Shown here in pieces: positions 27,060 through 37,814 of a stretch of DNA of 64,000 nucleotides (positions within the stretch are counted from its first letter, which is position 1; each line of letters begins with the position of its first letter). A program made the translations under genes and the position numbers. The notes below the pieces were generated by a model. That model saw only the letters and a list, made by a program, of their open reading frames with translations. It did not search any database and was not told where the DNA came from. Source of the DNA: JAPKZH01 sp963715635 (lineage in GTDB: Bacteria; Acidobacteriota; Aminicenantia; Aminicenantales; UBA4085); assembly GCA_963715635.1 (NCBI GenBank), contig OY970261.1, positions 1,736,001-1,800,000 of the forward strand, read 5' to 3'.

Positions 27060-27173
27060 ATCGGTCCTGCAAATGTTTAGTCAAAGCTAATAGATTTCCA
27101 TATTTTAGTCAAGACGAAGGTCCATCTCATCCAATTTAGCTTGGCGAGGGATCCCGGATGAATTGCTCTTGAG

Positions 27174-27511
27174 AAGAGAGCATTGAAAAGGGATGAAGCG
27201 ACCGTCAACCTTTTGAATCCCCCTTGATTCCCAAGGGGGTTGGGGGATTAATAGCCTTAATTGAAAATCTTCCTACCTAATGAAAAAAATCTATGGGTGA
27301 ATTTCAGTGCGTCATGGATTTTTCGGGAAGCCTCCTTGAGGCCGGCGAGAATGTTTGAGCATGGACAATAAAACTGGATACGCCTTATTCTGGACAAGGT
27401 CATATTCTTAATGCAACGATCTTCCGTGCGAGAAACGCAGCCGCCGAAAAAGGCGAAATTTTTATGGCGTGAAAAATCCCGTTAGGGAGCGAATCCCTTT
27501 TCAAAGCTCTT
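27174..27511. repeat. MITE-like element with imperfect inverted ends
   Basis: The left end AAGAGAGCATTGAAAAGGGA (from 27174) is mirrored by TCCCTTTTCAAAGCTCTT (27494-27511), enclosing about 320 bp. The left end with its next bases (TGAAGCGACC) recurs inverted at 34108-34135. The interior has the hairpin CCCCCTTGATTCCCAAGGGG and no ORF I can support. It fills most of the 518-bp gap between the GT87-like gene and secA. Confidence 0.45.
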
Positions 27512-27541
27512 TTTTAAACCGCAAACTCCAAGCCCATCAAA

Positions 27542-27570
27542 TTGACAATTCCCCTCTGTTTCTGTTAAAA
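27542..27570 (+). promoter_or_regulatory. Promoter of secA, leaderless arrangement
   Basis: TTGACA (27542-27547) and TTAAAA (27565-27570), spaced 17 bp. The -10 ends 7-8 nt before ATG 27578 and there is no Shine-Dalgarno, so the transcript probably starts at the AUG. Confidence 0.6.
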
Positions 27571-27577
27571 ATGGGTA

Positions 27578-30184
<2,607 letters not shown>

Positions 30185-30196
30185 CAAGGAGGAGCC

Positions 30197-31663
30197 ATGC
30201 TGGATGAAAATATTCAAGAAGGCCTGACCTTCGATGATGTCTTGATTCTTCCCGCCAAGTCCAACATCATTCCGGCCGATGCGGATGTCACGACAAATTT
30301 GAGCCAGAATATCAGCCTGAATATTCCCCTCCTCAGCGCCGCTATGGACACCGTGACAAAATCGAAAATGGCCATCGCCCTGGCTCAGCAGGGCGGCCTG
30401 GGGATCATCCACCGCAACATGCCCATCGAAAACCAGGCCGATGAAGTGGACAAAGTGAAACGCCACGAGAGCGGGATGATCCACGACCCCATCAGCATGA
30501 AACCCCAGGACAAGATCTACCAGGCCAAGGAGGTCATGCAGAAATACAGGATCTCGGGGCTGCCCATCACGGATGAAAATAATAAGCTGGTCGGAATCCT
30601 GACCAACCGCGACATCCGCTTCGAAAACAGGGTCAGCCTGGCCATCGAAAAAGTCATGACCAAAGAGCTCATCACCGTCCCCGTGGGGACCTCTCTCGAA
30701 GAAGCGGAGAAGCTCTTCCACACGCATAAAATCGAAAAGATCCTGATCGTCGATAGTAAATTCCACCTCAAGGGACTGATCACTTATAAGGATATCCTGA
30801 AGCGGATCCAATACCCGTTTTCGGCGAAGGACAGCTTCGGCCGGCTCCGGGTCGGGGCAGCGCTCGGAGTCGGAGAGGACGCGCTAGATCGGGCCCGCGC
30901 CCTGATCGAAGCCAAAGTCGATGTTTTAGTCGTCGATACTGCCCATGGGCACCAGCAGCGGGTCCTGGATACAGTCAAGATGCTCAGGAAGGAATTCCCA
31001 AAGCTGGAGCTCATCGCCGGCAATATCGGGACGGCGGAGGCGGCCAAGGACCTCATCAAGCTCGGAGTGAATGCTTTAAAAGTCGGTGTCGGACCGGGCT
31101 CCATCTGCACGACGCGGGTCGTCAGCGGCGCCGGCGTCCCGCAAATCACGGCCATCGCCGAGGTCCGGCGGATCGCCGGCGGGCAGAATATCCCGATCAT
31201 TGCCGACGGGGGTATCAAGTACTCGGGCGACGTGACCAAGGCCATCGCCGCCGGGGCCTCGTCCGTGATGCTGGGAAACCTCCTGGCCGGCACGGATGAA
31301 GCCCCGGGCGAGGTCGTCATCTACCAGGGCCGCTCATATAAGATTTACCGGGGCATGGGGTCGTTTGAAGTCATGAGGGAAGGCAAGAGCCCGGACCGCT
31401 ACTTCCAGGAAATGTCCGCGCCGGAAGCGAAGCTCGTCCCTGAAGGCATCGAAGGCATGGTCCCTTACAAGGGCAGCGTGGTTTCGATCATCCAAATGGT
31501 CGTGGGCGGCCTTAAATCGGGCATGGGCTATGCCGGATGCAAAACAATCGACGAGCTTCAACAGCAAGCCAAGTTTATCAAGATTTCAGCGGCGGGGCTC
31601 AAGGAAAGCCATGTCCACGATGTCACGATCACCAAAGAAGCCCCGAATTACCGTCTGGAATAG
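30197..31663 (+). CDS. guaB: IMP dehydrogenase
   Basis: 488 residues with AAGGAGG just before ATG 30197. It oxidises IMP to XMP with NAD+, the first step to GMP. The N-terminal LTFDDVLILPAKSNI starts the TIM barrel. Two CBS domains sit at ~90-205 (HDPISMKPQDKIYQAKEVMQ and MTKELITVPVGTSLEEAEKL). The active-site loop is GPGSICTTRVVSGAGVPQ with the catalytic Cys. The flap has YRGMGS. Cotranscription with secA is likely from the short gap. Confidence 0.97.
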   Translation: MLDENIQEGLTFDDVLILPAKSNIIPADADVTTNLSQNISLNIPLLSAAMDTVTKSKMAIALAQQGGLGIIHRNMPIENQADEVDKVKRHESGMIHDPISMKPQDKIYQAKEVMQKYRISGLPITDENNKLVGILTNRDIRFENRVSLAIEKVMTKELITVPVGTSLEEAEKLFHTHKIEKILIVDSKFHLKGLITYKDILKRIQYPFSAKDSFGRLRVGAALGVGEDALDRARALIEAKVDVLVVDTAHGHQQRVLDTVKMLRKEFPKLELIAGNIGTAEAAKDLIKLGVNALKVGVGPGSICTTRVVSGAGVPQITAIAEVRRIAGGQNIPIIADGGIKYSGDVTKAIAAGASSVMLGNLLAGTDEAPGEVVIYQGRSYKIYRGMGSFEVMREGKSPDRYFQEMSAPEAKLVPEGIEGMVPYKGSVVSIIQMVVGGLKSGMGYAGCKTIDELQQQAKFIKISAAGLKESHVHDVTITKEAPNYRLE

Positions 31664-31681
31664 GCGCGGCGTATAACGGCG

Positions 31682-31822
31682 ATGTCATTATTCGTCTTGA
31701 AATCGATCATCGCTATCTTTTTTCTTGCGGCCGGGCTGACGGCGGCACTGGCCATGCCCGCCTTTCCATCACTGACCGGACAGGATGCGGCAGACCTCCT
31801 GGCCTATTTGAACACATTATAA
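31682..31822 (+). CDS. 46-aa secreted peptide resembling a cytochrome c tail
   Basis: Reads MSLFVLKSIIAIFFLAAGLT, then AALAMPAFPSLTGQDAADLL and AYLNTL. The first part looks like a signal or membrane helix. The end matches the distal-Met segment of class I c-type cytochromes (MPAFxxLTxxEAxDLLAYL), but there is no CXXCH. It has no strong ribosome site. It could be a fused remnant of a degraded cytochrome gene or a real small protein. The next gene downstream has a cytochrome-like domain. Confidence 0.35.
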   Translation: MSLFVLKSIIAIFFLAAGLTAALAMPAFPSLTGQDAADLLAYLNTL

Positions 31823-31857
31823 GGATGATATCTCCTGGCTAAATATTTTTTGACGGG

Positions 31858-31886
31858 TTGACATCCGGACTTTTTTTCCGTATTAT
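31858..31886 (+). promoter_or_regulatory. Strong σ70-type promoter
   Basis: TTGACA (31858-31863), 17-bp spacer, TATTAT (31881-31886), 45 bp before ATG 31931. It drives the redox group starting with the CX4CH/barrel protein. Confidence 0.75.
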
Positions 31887-31930
31887 CACAATTCGATAGG
31901 ATTTATAGGAATTAAGTCAAGGAGAGAAAG

Positions 31931-33115
31931 ATGAAAAAGTTCGTTTTTATTTTCTTGGCAGCCGTGACGGTCCTGTCGTTCGCCTTCGGTCAGGGAAGAG
32001 CCACCGCCCTCGACGCCGTTCAGAAGATCGTGACGCGAAGCTGCGCCACGACGAGTTGTCACCAGGGCAAACATCCCGCTATGAACATGGGCTTCGAGCC
32101 GGAAAAATTCATCGAATCGACGGTCAACGTGCCCAGCAAGGAAAAGCCCAACCTGAAGATTGTCGATGCCGGCGAACCCGGAACGAGCTATCTTCTGATG
32201 AAAATCCGGGGCGACAACGACATTTTGGGAAAGCGCATGCCCCTTAATCGGACGCCACTCAAGGATGCCGAGATCCAGGCCGTTCAGAATTGGATCATCA
32301 GTTTGAAAGCCGCGATTACGATTTTGCAAGGCAGTCCGATCCCTCCGCCGAGAATCGAGCGAAAAAAAAATTTTGAAGATCCTGCGTTCTGGGGAACCCA
32401 GGTTATCAACCTCCCCACGGCGCAAATGATTGACAAGGGTCATTTTTTATTCCGCATATCGCATCGTTATTATCAGGCGGTCAACAGCGGCTATGACGCC
32501 TTTTTTGGGCTCGATGGGTCCGCGAACACCCTCATCGGTTTCGGCTATGGCATCAGCAATAACTTGGGCTTGACCCTCGCCCGGACCAATCAGCTCCAGG
32601 AAATCGAACTCGGCGTACACTGGTTGATATTGGAGCAGGGTCAAAATCCTTCCCTCCCCTTCTCCGTAGCCCTCCACGCCGGAACAAGCCTGATTACGCA
32701 ATCCCAACCGGACAAAAGCCTTTTCGATTCAAAAAATTTCAAGCTTAACTTCCAGCTGAGCTTGACCCATCAATTGAGCAACAAGGTCTCGCTCCTGGTC
32801 GCTCCCGCTTTCTCTACGAACACCAGCCCCATAAACGGGGAATCCAGGGGGACATTTTCCTTGGGATTGGGAGGGCGCTTTATGTTTCTCGAGGATCTCT
32901 CCCTCATCGGCGAGTGGATCCCTGTCGTTTCCGGCTACAAGGAGAAGTCCTCCGGCTGGGGCTTGGGGATCGAAAAAAAGATTGGCGGCCATGTCTTCCA
33001 GCTTTTCGTTTTGAATGTGGTCGGCCTGACCTCCGATCAATACGTCCCCGGCGGAGATCTCCGCCTTAAGGACGGCGATTTTCGTATCGGTTTCAACATC
33101 TTTCGGTCATTTTAA
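31931..33115 (+). CDS. Outer-membrane beta-barrel protein with N-terminal CX4CH cytochrome-like domain
   Basis: 394 residues; AAGGAGAG precedes the ATG. The signal peptide is MKKFVFIFLAAVTVLSFAFG. Residues ~20-115 resemble a planctomycete-type c-cytochrome domain: SCATTSCHQGKHPAMNM, LLMKIRGDNDILGKRMPLNR and DAEIQAVQNWI. The Cys pair is CATTSCH, spaced by four rather than two residues. Residues ~140-394 are alternating amphipathic strands (FRISHRYYQAVNSGYDAFFG and GIEKKIGGHVFQLFVLNVVG) ending in Phe, as in DUF5777-like barrels. It may be an outer-membrane electron-transfer or redox-sensing protein. Whether heme is bound is not known. Confidence 0.7.
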   Translation: MKKFVFIFLAAVTVLSFAFGQGRATALDAVQKIVTRSCATTSCHQGKHPAMNMGFEPEKFIESTVNVPSKEKPNLKIVDAGEPGTSYLLMKIRGDNDILGKRMPLNRTPLKDAEIQAVQNWIISLKAAITILQGSPIPPPRIERKKNFEDPAFWGTQVINLPTAQMIDKGHFLFRISHRYYQAVNSGYDAFFGLDGSANTLIGFGYGISNNLGLTLARTNQLQEIELGVHWLILEQGQNPSLPFSVALHAGTSLITQSQPDKSLFDSKNFKLNFQLSLTHQLSNKVSLLVAPAFSTNTSPINGESRGTFSLGLGGRFMFLEDLSLIGEWIPVVSGYKEKSSGWGLGIEKKIGGHVFQLFVLNVVGLTSDQYVPGGDLRLKDGDFRIGFNIFRSF

Positions 33116-33126
33116 GGGGGATCGCC

Positions 33127-33561
33127 ATGAGAAAATTTTGGCGCTGCTTTGTCTGCAATGACATTCATTACGGGGTCAAACCCCCGGAGCTCTGCCCGAC
33201 CTGCAAGGTAAAAAATGCCTATGCTGAGATTTCGGCCAAGGAAGCCAAAACGATCTGCGGGGCGGCGGCCGAGGACGACTTCTCCAAAGATGATTTCTCA
33301 ACATCCATCCAGAAATTCACCGAAGGCAACGAATTCATGGTGAATCCCAACAGGGAGAAGGTGAGCCTGCTCCTCGAGGGCATTTTTAACAACGAGCGCA
33401 ATCACGGCCTGAAATACTGCCCCTGCCGGCTCATGGCCAAAGATTTCAACGAAGACTTGAAGATCGTCTGCCCCTGCAACTTCCTGATCCACGAGACCTA
33501 TAAGGGCGTGGACAAGGGAGAATGCTGGTGCGGGCTTTTTGTGAAAAGACCGAAAGGATAA
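33127..33561 (+). CDS. Rubredoxin-like domain fused to ferredoxin:thioredoxin reductase catalytic subunit
   Basis: 144 residues. Residues 6-30 are a rubredoxin-like zinc/iron knuckle (WRCFVCNDIHYG and PPELCPTCKV). Residues ~40-140 are an FTR beta-type domain with the Cys set YCPCRLM, IVCPCNF and GECWCGLF. These provide the [4Fe-4S] cluster and redox-active disulfide. Spacing between the motifs is 14 and 15 residues, not the plant 16 and 8. FTR reduces thioredoxins with electrons from ferredoxin; in the fused form rubredoxin probably relays them. A thioredoxin-like protein follows 11 nt downstream, its likely substrate. Confidence 0.85.
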   Translation: MRKFWRCFVCNDIHYGVKPPELCPTCKVKNAYAEISAKEAKTICGAAAEDDFSKDDFSTSIQKFTEGNEFMVNPNREKVSLLLEGIFNNERNHGLKYCPCRLMAKDFNEDLKIVCPCNFLIHETYKGVDKGECWCGLFVKRPKG

Positions 33562-33572
33562 AAGGTGAACCC

Positions 33573-33851
33573 ATGAAAAAACATATCATGTTCCACGGAC
33601 GGGAATGTCCACACTGCCGGGCCATGATGCCTCTCGTCAACAAGCTGGAACAGGAAACCAGCCTGTCCATCGAACGGCTCGAGGTCTGGCACGATGAGAA
33701 GAATGCCGACCTGATGCGCTCCTACAGGCCAATTCTGTCGCCCAAGTGCGGCGGCCAGCTGCGGGTCCCCACGTTTTTCAACACCGAAACCAACGATGCC
33801 GTCTGCGGCGAAGTGGAATACGAGAAGCTCAAGGAGTGGGCGGCCAAATAA
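33573..33851 (+). CDS. Small thioredoxin/glutaredoxin-like protein (CPHC)
   Basis: 92 residues from ATG 33573 (MKKHIMFHGRECPHCRAMMP); an upstream in-frame TTG lies inside the preceding gene. The CPHC active site is at residues 12-15. The cis-Pro loop is RVPTFFN and a CGGQL segment adds a third Cys. Translation is coupled to the FTR fusion, so it is the probable FTR target. Its own targets are unknown. Its TAA is within the left arm of the inverted repeat at 33846. Confidence 0.82.
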   Translation: MKKHIMFHGRECPHCRAMMPLVNKLEQETSLSIERLEVWHDEKNADLMRSYRPILSPKCGGQLRVPTFFNTETNDAVCGEVEYEKLKEWAAK

Positions 33852-34058
33852 AAAAATGCCCTTATTCCGGAATCCGTTTGGATGGGACCTGTCACCGATC
33901 AGCCCCATCGTCCTCACTCCTGCAATCCCCCAGAGGGGCGCTTTTCGTTGCGGGCGACGGGGCGCCCCAGATCGGCGCCACCCATCCGCCTTTGCTCATT
34001 GTTCGATCACTGCCAACATTTCCCGGAGCTTATTTCCAGCAAGGGCATTTTTTTATTT
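33846..34058. repeat. MITE-like inverted repeat element with GGGACCTGTCAC
   Basis: AAATAAAAAAATGCCCTT (33846-33863) is repeated exactly inverted at 34041-34058. The 213-bp unit lies directly after the thioredoxin gene and fills most of the 304-bp gap to the next gene. The interior contains GGGACCTGTCAC and a GC-rich palindromic core (GCGACGGGGCGCCCC). The same phrase GGGACCTGTCAC occurs inside the element at 40325. It may also act as a large terminator. Confidence 0.6.
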
Positions 34059-34107
34059 TTTAATAAGCGAGAAGCTTTGAGAGAAAATTTTCAGGCTAAA
34101 TCTCTCA

Positions 34108-34135
34108 TGGTCGCTTCATCCTTTTTCAAAGCTCT
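34108..34135. repeat. Inverted copy of the MITE-like end at 27174
   Basis: GGTCGCTTCATCCTTTTTCA then AAGCTCTT is the reverse complement, with few changes, of the left end at 27174-27204. It lies 20 bp before the pyruvate dehydrogenase start. Confidence 0.5.
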
Positions 34136-34155
34136 TATTTATTAGAGGAGGGTTT

Positions 34156-35238
34156 ATGTTCATCGAAAATTTTGATCCACTCAAAGGAGAGATCCTTCAG
34201 ATTTTGGATGAAGAGGGCCGCGTTAAAAGCGACCTCGAGCCCAGGCTAACCGCAGATGACCTCAGAAAAATCTATTCCTTGATGGTCATGACGCGCGCGG
34301 CCGACCAGAAGGCGTTCAAGCTCCAGCGTCAGGGCCGGATGGGAACGTATGCGCCCAGCCTTGGCCATGAAGCCTGCCAGGTCGGGACGGCGTATCCTCT
34401 CCAAAAAGATGATTGGGTCTTTCCATATTTTAGGGACCTGGGCAGTTATCTCACCCTCGGCTATCCCCTCAGCGATTACTATCTCTACTGGATGGGAAAC
34501 GAAGCCGGCATTAAAACCCCTGAAAACCTCAACATTTTTCCCCTGGCTATTCCCGTGGCCTCGCAAATCCCCCATTCCGTAGGGGCCGCTATGGCGGCGG
34601 TGATTCAGAAGAAAAATATCGCCGTCGTCGCCACCTTCGGTGACGGAGCGACCTCAGAAGGCGATTTCCATGAGGCCCTCAACTTTGCCGGGGTTTTCCA
34701 AACGCCCAATGTCTTTGTTTGTTATAACAACCAATGGGCGATCTCGACTCCAAGAAGCCATCAAACGGCCGCCAAGACGATCGCTCAGAAAGCCGTTGCC
34801 TACGGTTTTCCCGGGATTGCAGTGGACGGCAATGACGTCCTGGCCGTCTATGCCGCAGCCAAAGAAGCCCTCGACCGCGCCCGAAGCGGCAAAGGCCCGA
34901 CCCTGATCGAAGCCGTGACATACAGAATGGGCCATCACACGACTTCAGACGATGCTTCCAAGTACCGGCCGGACACCGAAGTGAAAGAATGGGAAAAGAA
35001 AGACCCGCTTGTCAGGTTTCGCTCTTATCTCAAAAGCAAAGGGCTTTGGGACGAGAGCTACGAAAAAGCCGTCCAAGATAAAGCGGCGGAAGACGTCGAG
35101 ATGGCCGTGACGAAAGCCGAAAGCGCTCCCCTTCCATCTCCGGAAGATGTTTTCATCTCCACCTATAAACAGATGCCTCCCAAATTGACGGAACAGCTCA
35201 AAGACCTGACCGATCTTCTCAAGGAGGGCCAAAAATGA
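34156..35238 (+). CDS. pdhA: Pyruvate dehydrogenase E1 component, alpha subunit
   Basis: 360 residues with GAGGAGGG before the ATG. E1 decarboxylates a 2-oxo acid on thiamine diphosphate and acetylates the E2 lipoyl group. The ThDP motif runs from FGDGATSEGDFHEALNFAGV to VCYNNQWAISTPR. GRMGTYAPSLGHEACQVG matches PdhA rather than branched-chain enzymes. The phosphorylation-loop region is YRMGHHTTSDDASKYR. Overlaps E1 beta by 4 nt. Branched-chain specificity cannot be fully excluded. Confidence 0.92.
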   Translation: MFIENFDPLKGEILQILDEEGRVKSDLEPRLTADDLRKIYSLMVMTRAADQKAFKLQRQGRMGTYAPSLGHEACQVGTAYPLQKDDWVFPYFRDLGSYLTLGYPLSDYYLYWMGNEAGIKTPENLNIFPLAIPVASQIPHSVGAAMAAVIQKKNIAVVATFGDGATSEGDFHEALNFAGVFQTPNVFVCYNNQWAISTPRSHQTAAKTIAQKAVAYGFPGIAVDGNDVLAVYAAAKEALDRARSGKGPTLIEAVTYRMGHHTTSDDASKYRPDTEVKEWEKKDPLVRFRSYLKSKGLWDESYEKAVQDKAAEDVEMAVTKAESAPLPSPEDVFISTYKQMPPKLTEQLKDLTDLLKEGQK

Positions 35239-36209
35239 TCGCTACCATGGTTCAAGCACTGAATCAAGCCTTGGCCCAGGAGATGGAGCGGGATCCGAGA
35301 GTGGTCATCCTCGGAGAAGATGTCGGTTTGAACGGAGGTGTCTTTCGGGTGACCGAGGGTCTTATCCAGAAGTTCGGCGACCGAAGAGTCCTGGATACGC
35401 CGCTTGCAGAATCCGGGATCATCGGCGCGGCCGTCGGCATGGCCGCTTTCGGGTTGCGGCCGGTGGCCGAAATCCAGTTCTTGGGCTTTATCTATCCTGG
35501 CTTTAACCAGATCATCTCGCATGTCGCCAGGCTCAGGAACCGGACGCGAGGACGGTTTACCGCGCCTCTCGTGATCCGCACTCCCTATGGGGCAGGCGTC
35601 CGCGCCCTCGAACACCACTCGGAAAGCACGGAGGCGTTGTTCTGCCAGATTCCCGGGCTGACGGTTGTTGTCCCGGCGACACCTTACGATGCAAAAGGGC
35701 TGCTTATTTCCGCCATCCGCAGCGAAGACCCCGTGATTTTCCTGGAACCATCCAGGATTTATCGGGCCGAAAAACAGGACATCCCTGACGAGCCCTACGA
35801 GGTTCCCCTCCGGCAAGCGCGAATCGTCAAGGAAGGAAAAGATCTCACCATCCTTGCTTGGGGAGCGATGGTTTCTGTCGCTCAAAAAGCATCCGAGATG
35901 GCGGCAAAAAAAGGCGTTTCTCCTGAAATCCTCGACCTAAGAACGCTTTCTCCCCTAGACGAGGAGGCCATCCTCGGGTCCGTGAAAAAAACAGGCAGGG
36001 CGCTGATCGTTCACGAGGCGCCCAAGACATGCGGTCTGGGCGGAGAACTGGCCGCCCTGATCAGCGAATATGCGCTGCTCAATCTCGAAGCGCCCATCAC
36101 CCGGATCACGGGACCGGACATCACGACCCCTCTCCCGAAGACCGAGGATTATTATTATGTCAATCCCGAGCGTGTCCTTCGGGGGATAACAAAAATAATG
36201 GAGTTTTAA
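35235..36209 (+). CDS. pdhB: Pyruvate dehydrogenase E1 component, beta subunit
   Basis: 324 residues, the usual size. It pairs with E1 alpha to form the active site. Seen: ALAQEMERDPRVVILGEDVG, RVLDTPLAESGIIGAAVGMA, RTPYGAGVRALEHHSES (active-site His pair) and FLEPSRIYR. The C-terminal transketolase domain contains VHEAPKTCGLGGELAALI. Translationally coupled to E1 alpha; E2 starts 2 nt after its stop. Confidence 0.94.
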   Translation: MIATMVQALNQALAQEMERDPRVVILGEDVGLNGGVFRVTEGLIQKFGDRRVLDTPLAESGIIGAAVGMAAFGLRPVAEIQFLGFIYPGFNQIISHVARLRNRTRGRFTAPLVIRTPYGAGVRALEHHSESTEALFCQIPGLTVVVPATPYDAKGLLISAIRSEDPVIFLEPSRIYRAEKQDIPDEPYEVPLRQARIVKEGKDLTILAWGAMVSVAQKASEMAAKKGVSPEILDLRTLSPLDEEAILGSVKKTGRALIVHEAPKTCGLGGELAALISEYALLNLEAPITRITGPDITTPLPKTEDYYYVNPERVLRGITKIMEF

Positions 36210-36211
36210 TC

Positions 36212-37447
36212 ATGGCCAAGCAATTCAGGTTTCCCGATGTGGGGGAAGGAATCACTGAAGGCGAAATCGTCCGCTGGCTGGTCAAGGAGGGCGATGAAAT
36301 CAAGGTTGACCAGACTTTTGCTGAAATCGAGACGGACAAAGCGATCGTCGAGATGCCGTCTCCCTATGCCGGCACCGTCCTGAGGCTTTACTTCAATGAA
36401 AAGGACATCGTCAAAGTCGGCCAGGTCCTCATCACGGTGGGCGAAAAAGGAGAAGTCGCGGCAGAGGCCCCTCCGGCAGGCGGGCCGACGATCCAGGCCG
36501 AAGAAAGACCTGCGGCGGCCGCCGCCCAACCGGCAAAAGCCGAAGCCGGCGAGCCCCTTGCTATGCCGAAGGTCCGCAAGCTTGCTCAGGAAATTGGCGT
36601 CAACCTGCATACGGTTCAGGGCAGCGGCCCCCAGGGGCGGATCACCGAAGAGGATGTCCGCGCCGCCAAAGAAAAAGCCGCCCAAATTCCCGCCAAGCCT
36701 GCTATTAAGGTCAAATCGAAATTCGATTTTTACGGCTCTATCGAACGACTCCCTCTACGGGGCGTCCGCCGCGCTACGGCAAAAAGAATGGCAGAATCCG
36801 TGTCCAAGGCCGCCCATGTCACCCATTTCGACGAGGCCGACGCAACGGTGCTGGCGAAAGTCCGGGAACAGATGAAGCCGGCAGCGGCAGCAGAAGGCAT
36901 CAAGCTCACGTATCTTCCGATGATCGTCAAAACCTTGATCGCTGCGCTCAAAATCCATCCCATTCTAAATGCCACCCTGGATGACGAAGAACAAGAAATC
37001 CTCATTAAAAAATATTACAACATCGGCATCGCCGTGGACATCCCCGAAGGCCTGATCGTGCCGGTGGTCAAGGCCGCCGATCAAAAATCGGTTTTAAACC
37101 TCGCCAAGGAAATCCAGACTCTGGCCAATGCCGCCCGGGCCCGCAGCCTGGACTTGGCCGACCTCAAGGGCGGGACGTTTTCCATCACCAACGTGGGGAT
37201 GATCGGCGGCGAGGCCGCGACACCCATCATCAATTATCCCGAAGTGGCCATCCTGGCCTCCATGAAGATCGCGGACAGGGTCCGGGTTGAGAACGGCCGG
37301 GTCAAGGTCAAAATGACTCTCCCCCTCTGTTTATCATTCGATCACCGGGTGATCGACGGAGCGGAAGCCGCGCGTTTTATGAACGATTTGAAGAAGTTCA
37401 TCGAGGATGAGCCGTCCCTGACGGCAGCCCTCAACGCCGGCGCTTGA
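36212..37447 (+). CDS. pdhC: 2-oxo acid dehydrogenase E2 (dihydrolipoamide acyltransferase)
   Basis: 411 residues from ATG 36212 (MAKQFRFPDVGEGITEGEIV); longer in-frame starts run into E1 beta. The lipoyl domain carries the modified Lys in ETDKAIVEMPSPYAG. A Pro/Ala-rich linker follows. The peripheral subunit-binding domain is MPKVRKLAQEIGVNLHTVQG. The catalytic acyltransferase has SFDHRVIDGAEAARFMNDL with the active-site His and Asp. There is a single lipoyl domain. No E3 or lipoate ligase is in the window, so they must lie elsewhere. Confidence 0.95.
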   Translation: MAKQFRFPDVGEGITEGEIVRWLVKEGDEIKVDQTFAEIETDKAIVEMPSPYAGTVLRLYFNEKDIVKVGQVLITVGEKGEVAAEAPPAGGPTIQAEERPAAAAAQPAKAEAGEPLAMPKVRKLAQEIGVNLHTVQGSGPQGRITEEDVRAAKEKAAQIPAKPAIKVKSKFDFYGSIERLPLRGVRRATAKRMAESVSKAAHVTHFDEADATVLAKVREQMKPAAAAEGIKLTYLPMIVKTLIAALKIHPILNATLDDEEQEILIKKYYNIGIAVDIPEGLIVPVVKAADQKSVLNLAKEIQTLANAARARSLDLADLKGGTFSITNVGMIGGEAATPIINYPEVAILASMKIADRVRVENGRVKVKMTLPLCLSFDHRVIDGAEAARFMNDLKKFIEDEPSLTAALNAGA

Positions 37448-37451
37448 AAGT

Positions 37452-37808
37452 TTATTGAATTTCTTTGATCTTGTTTTTTTTGCCCAGGATGATGACCTTG
37501 GGCATGAAGAATTCGATCTCGTCTTCATCCAATTCCACAAAAGACACGAGGATCAGCTCGTCGCCGGGCCCGGCCTTATGAGCCGCGGCTCCGTAAATCG
37601 CAACTTTGCCCGAGTTTTTCTCTTCTTTGATCAGGTAGGTCGAAAACCGCTCGCCGTTGGTGATATTATAGACATGGATTTTTTCAAACGGGATCATGTC
37701 CGCGGCAGCCATCAAGCTTTCATCGAGTCCCAAGCTTCCTTCGTAATCCAGGTTGGCTTCGGTCACCACGGCTTTTTGAATCTTCGATTTTAGTAGCGTC
37801 CTTCTCAT
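37452..37808 (-). CDS. panD: Aspartate 1-decarboxylase
   Basis: 118 residues. It makes beta-alanine for pantothenate. It is a pyruvoyl enzyme that self-cleaves at the Gly-Ser bond seen in NLDYEGSLGLDESLM. NGERFSTYLIKEEKNSGKVA and IYGAAAHKAGPGDELILVSF complete the signature. It lies 6 nt after panC in the same operon. Confidence 0.95.
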   Translation of the reverse strand: MRRTLLKSKIQKAVVTEANLDYEGSLGLDESLMAAADMIPFEKIHVYNITNGERFSTYLIKEEKNSGKVAIYGAAAHKAGPGDELILVSFVELDEDEIEFFMPKVIILGKKNKIKEIQ

Positions 37809-37814
37809 TTTGCT

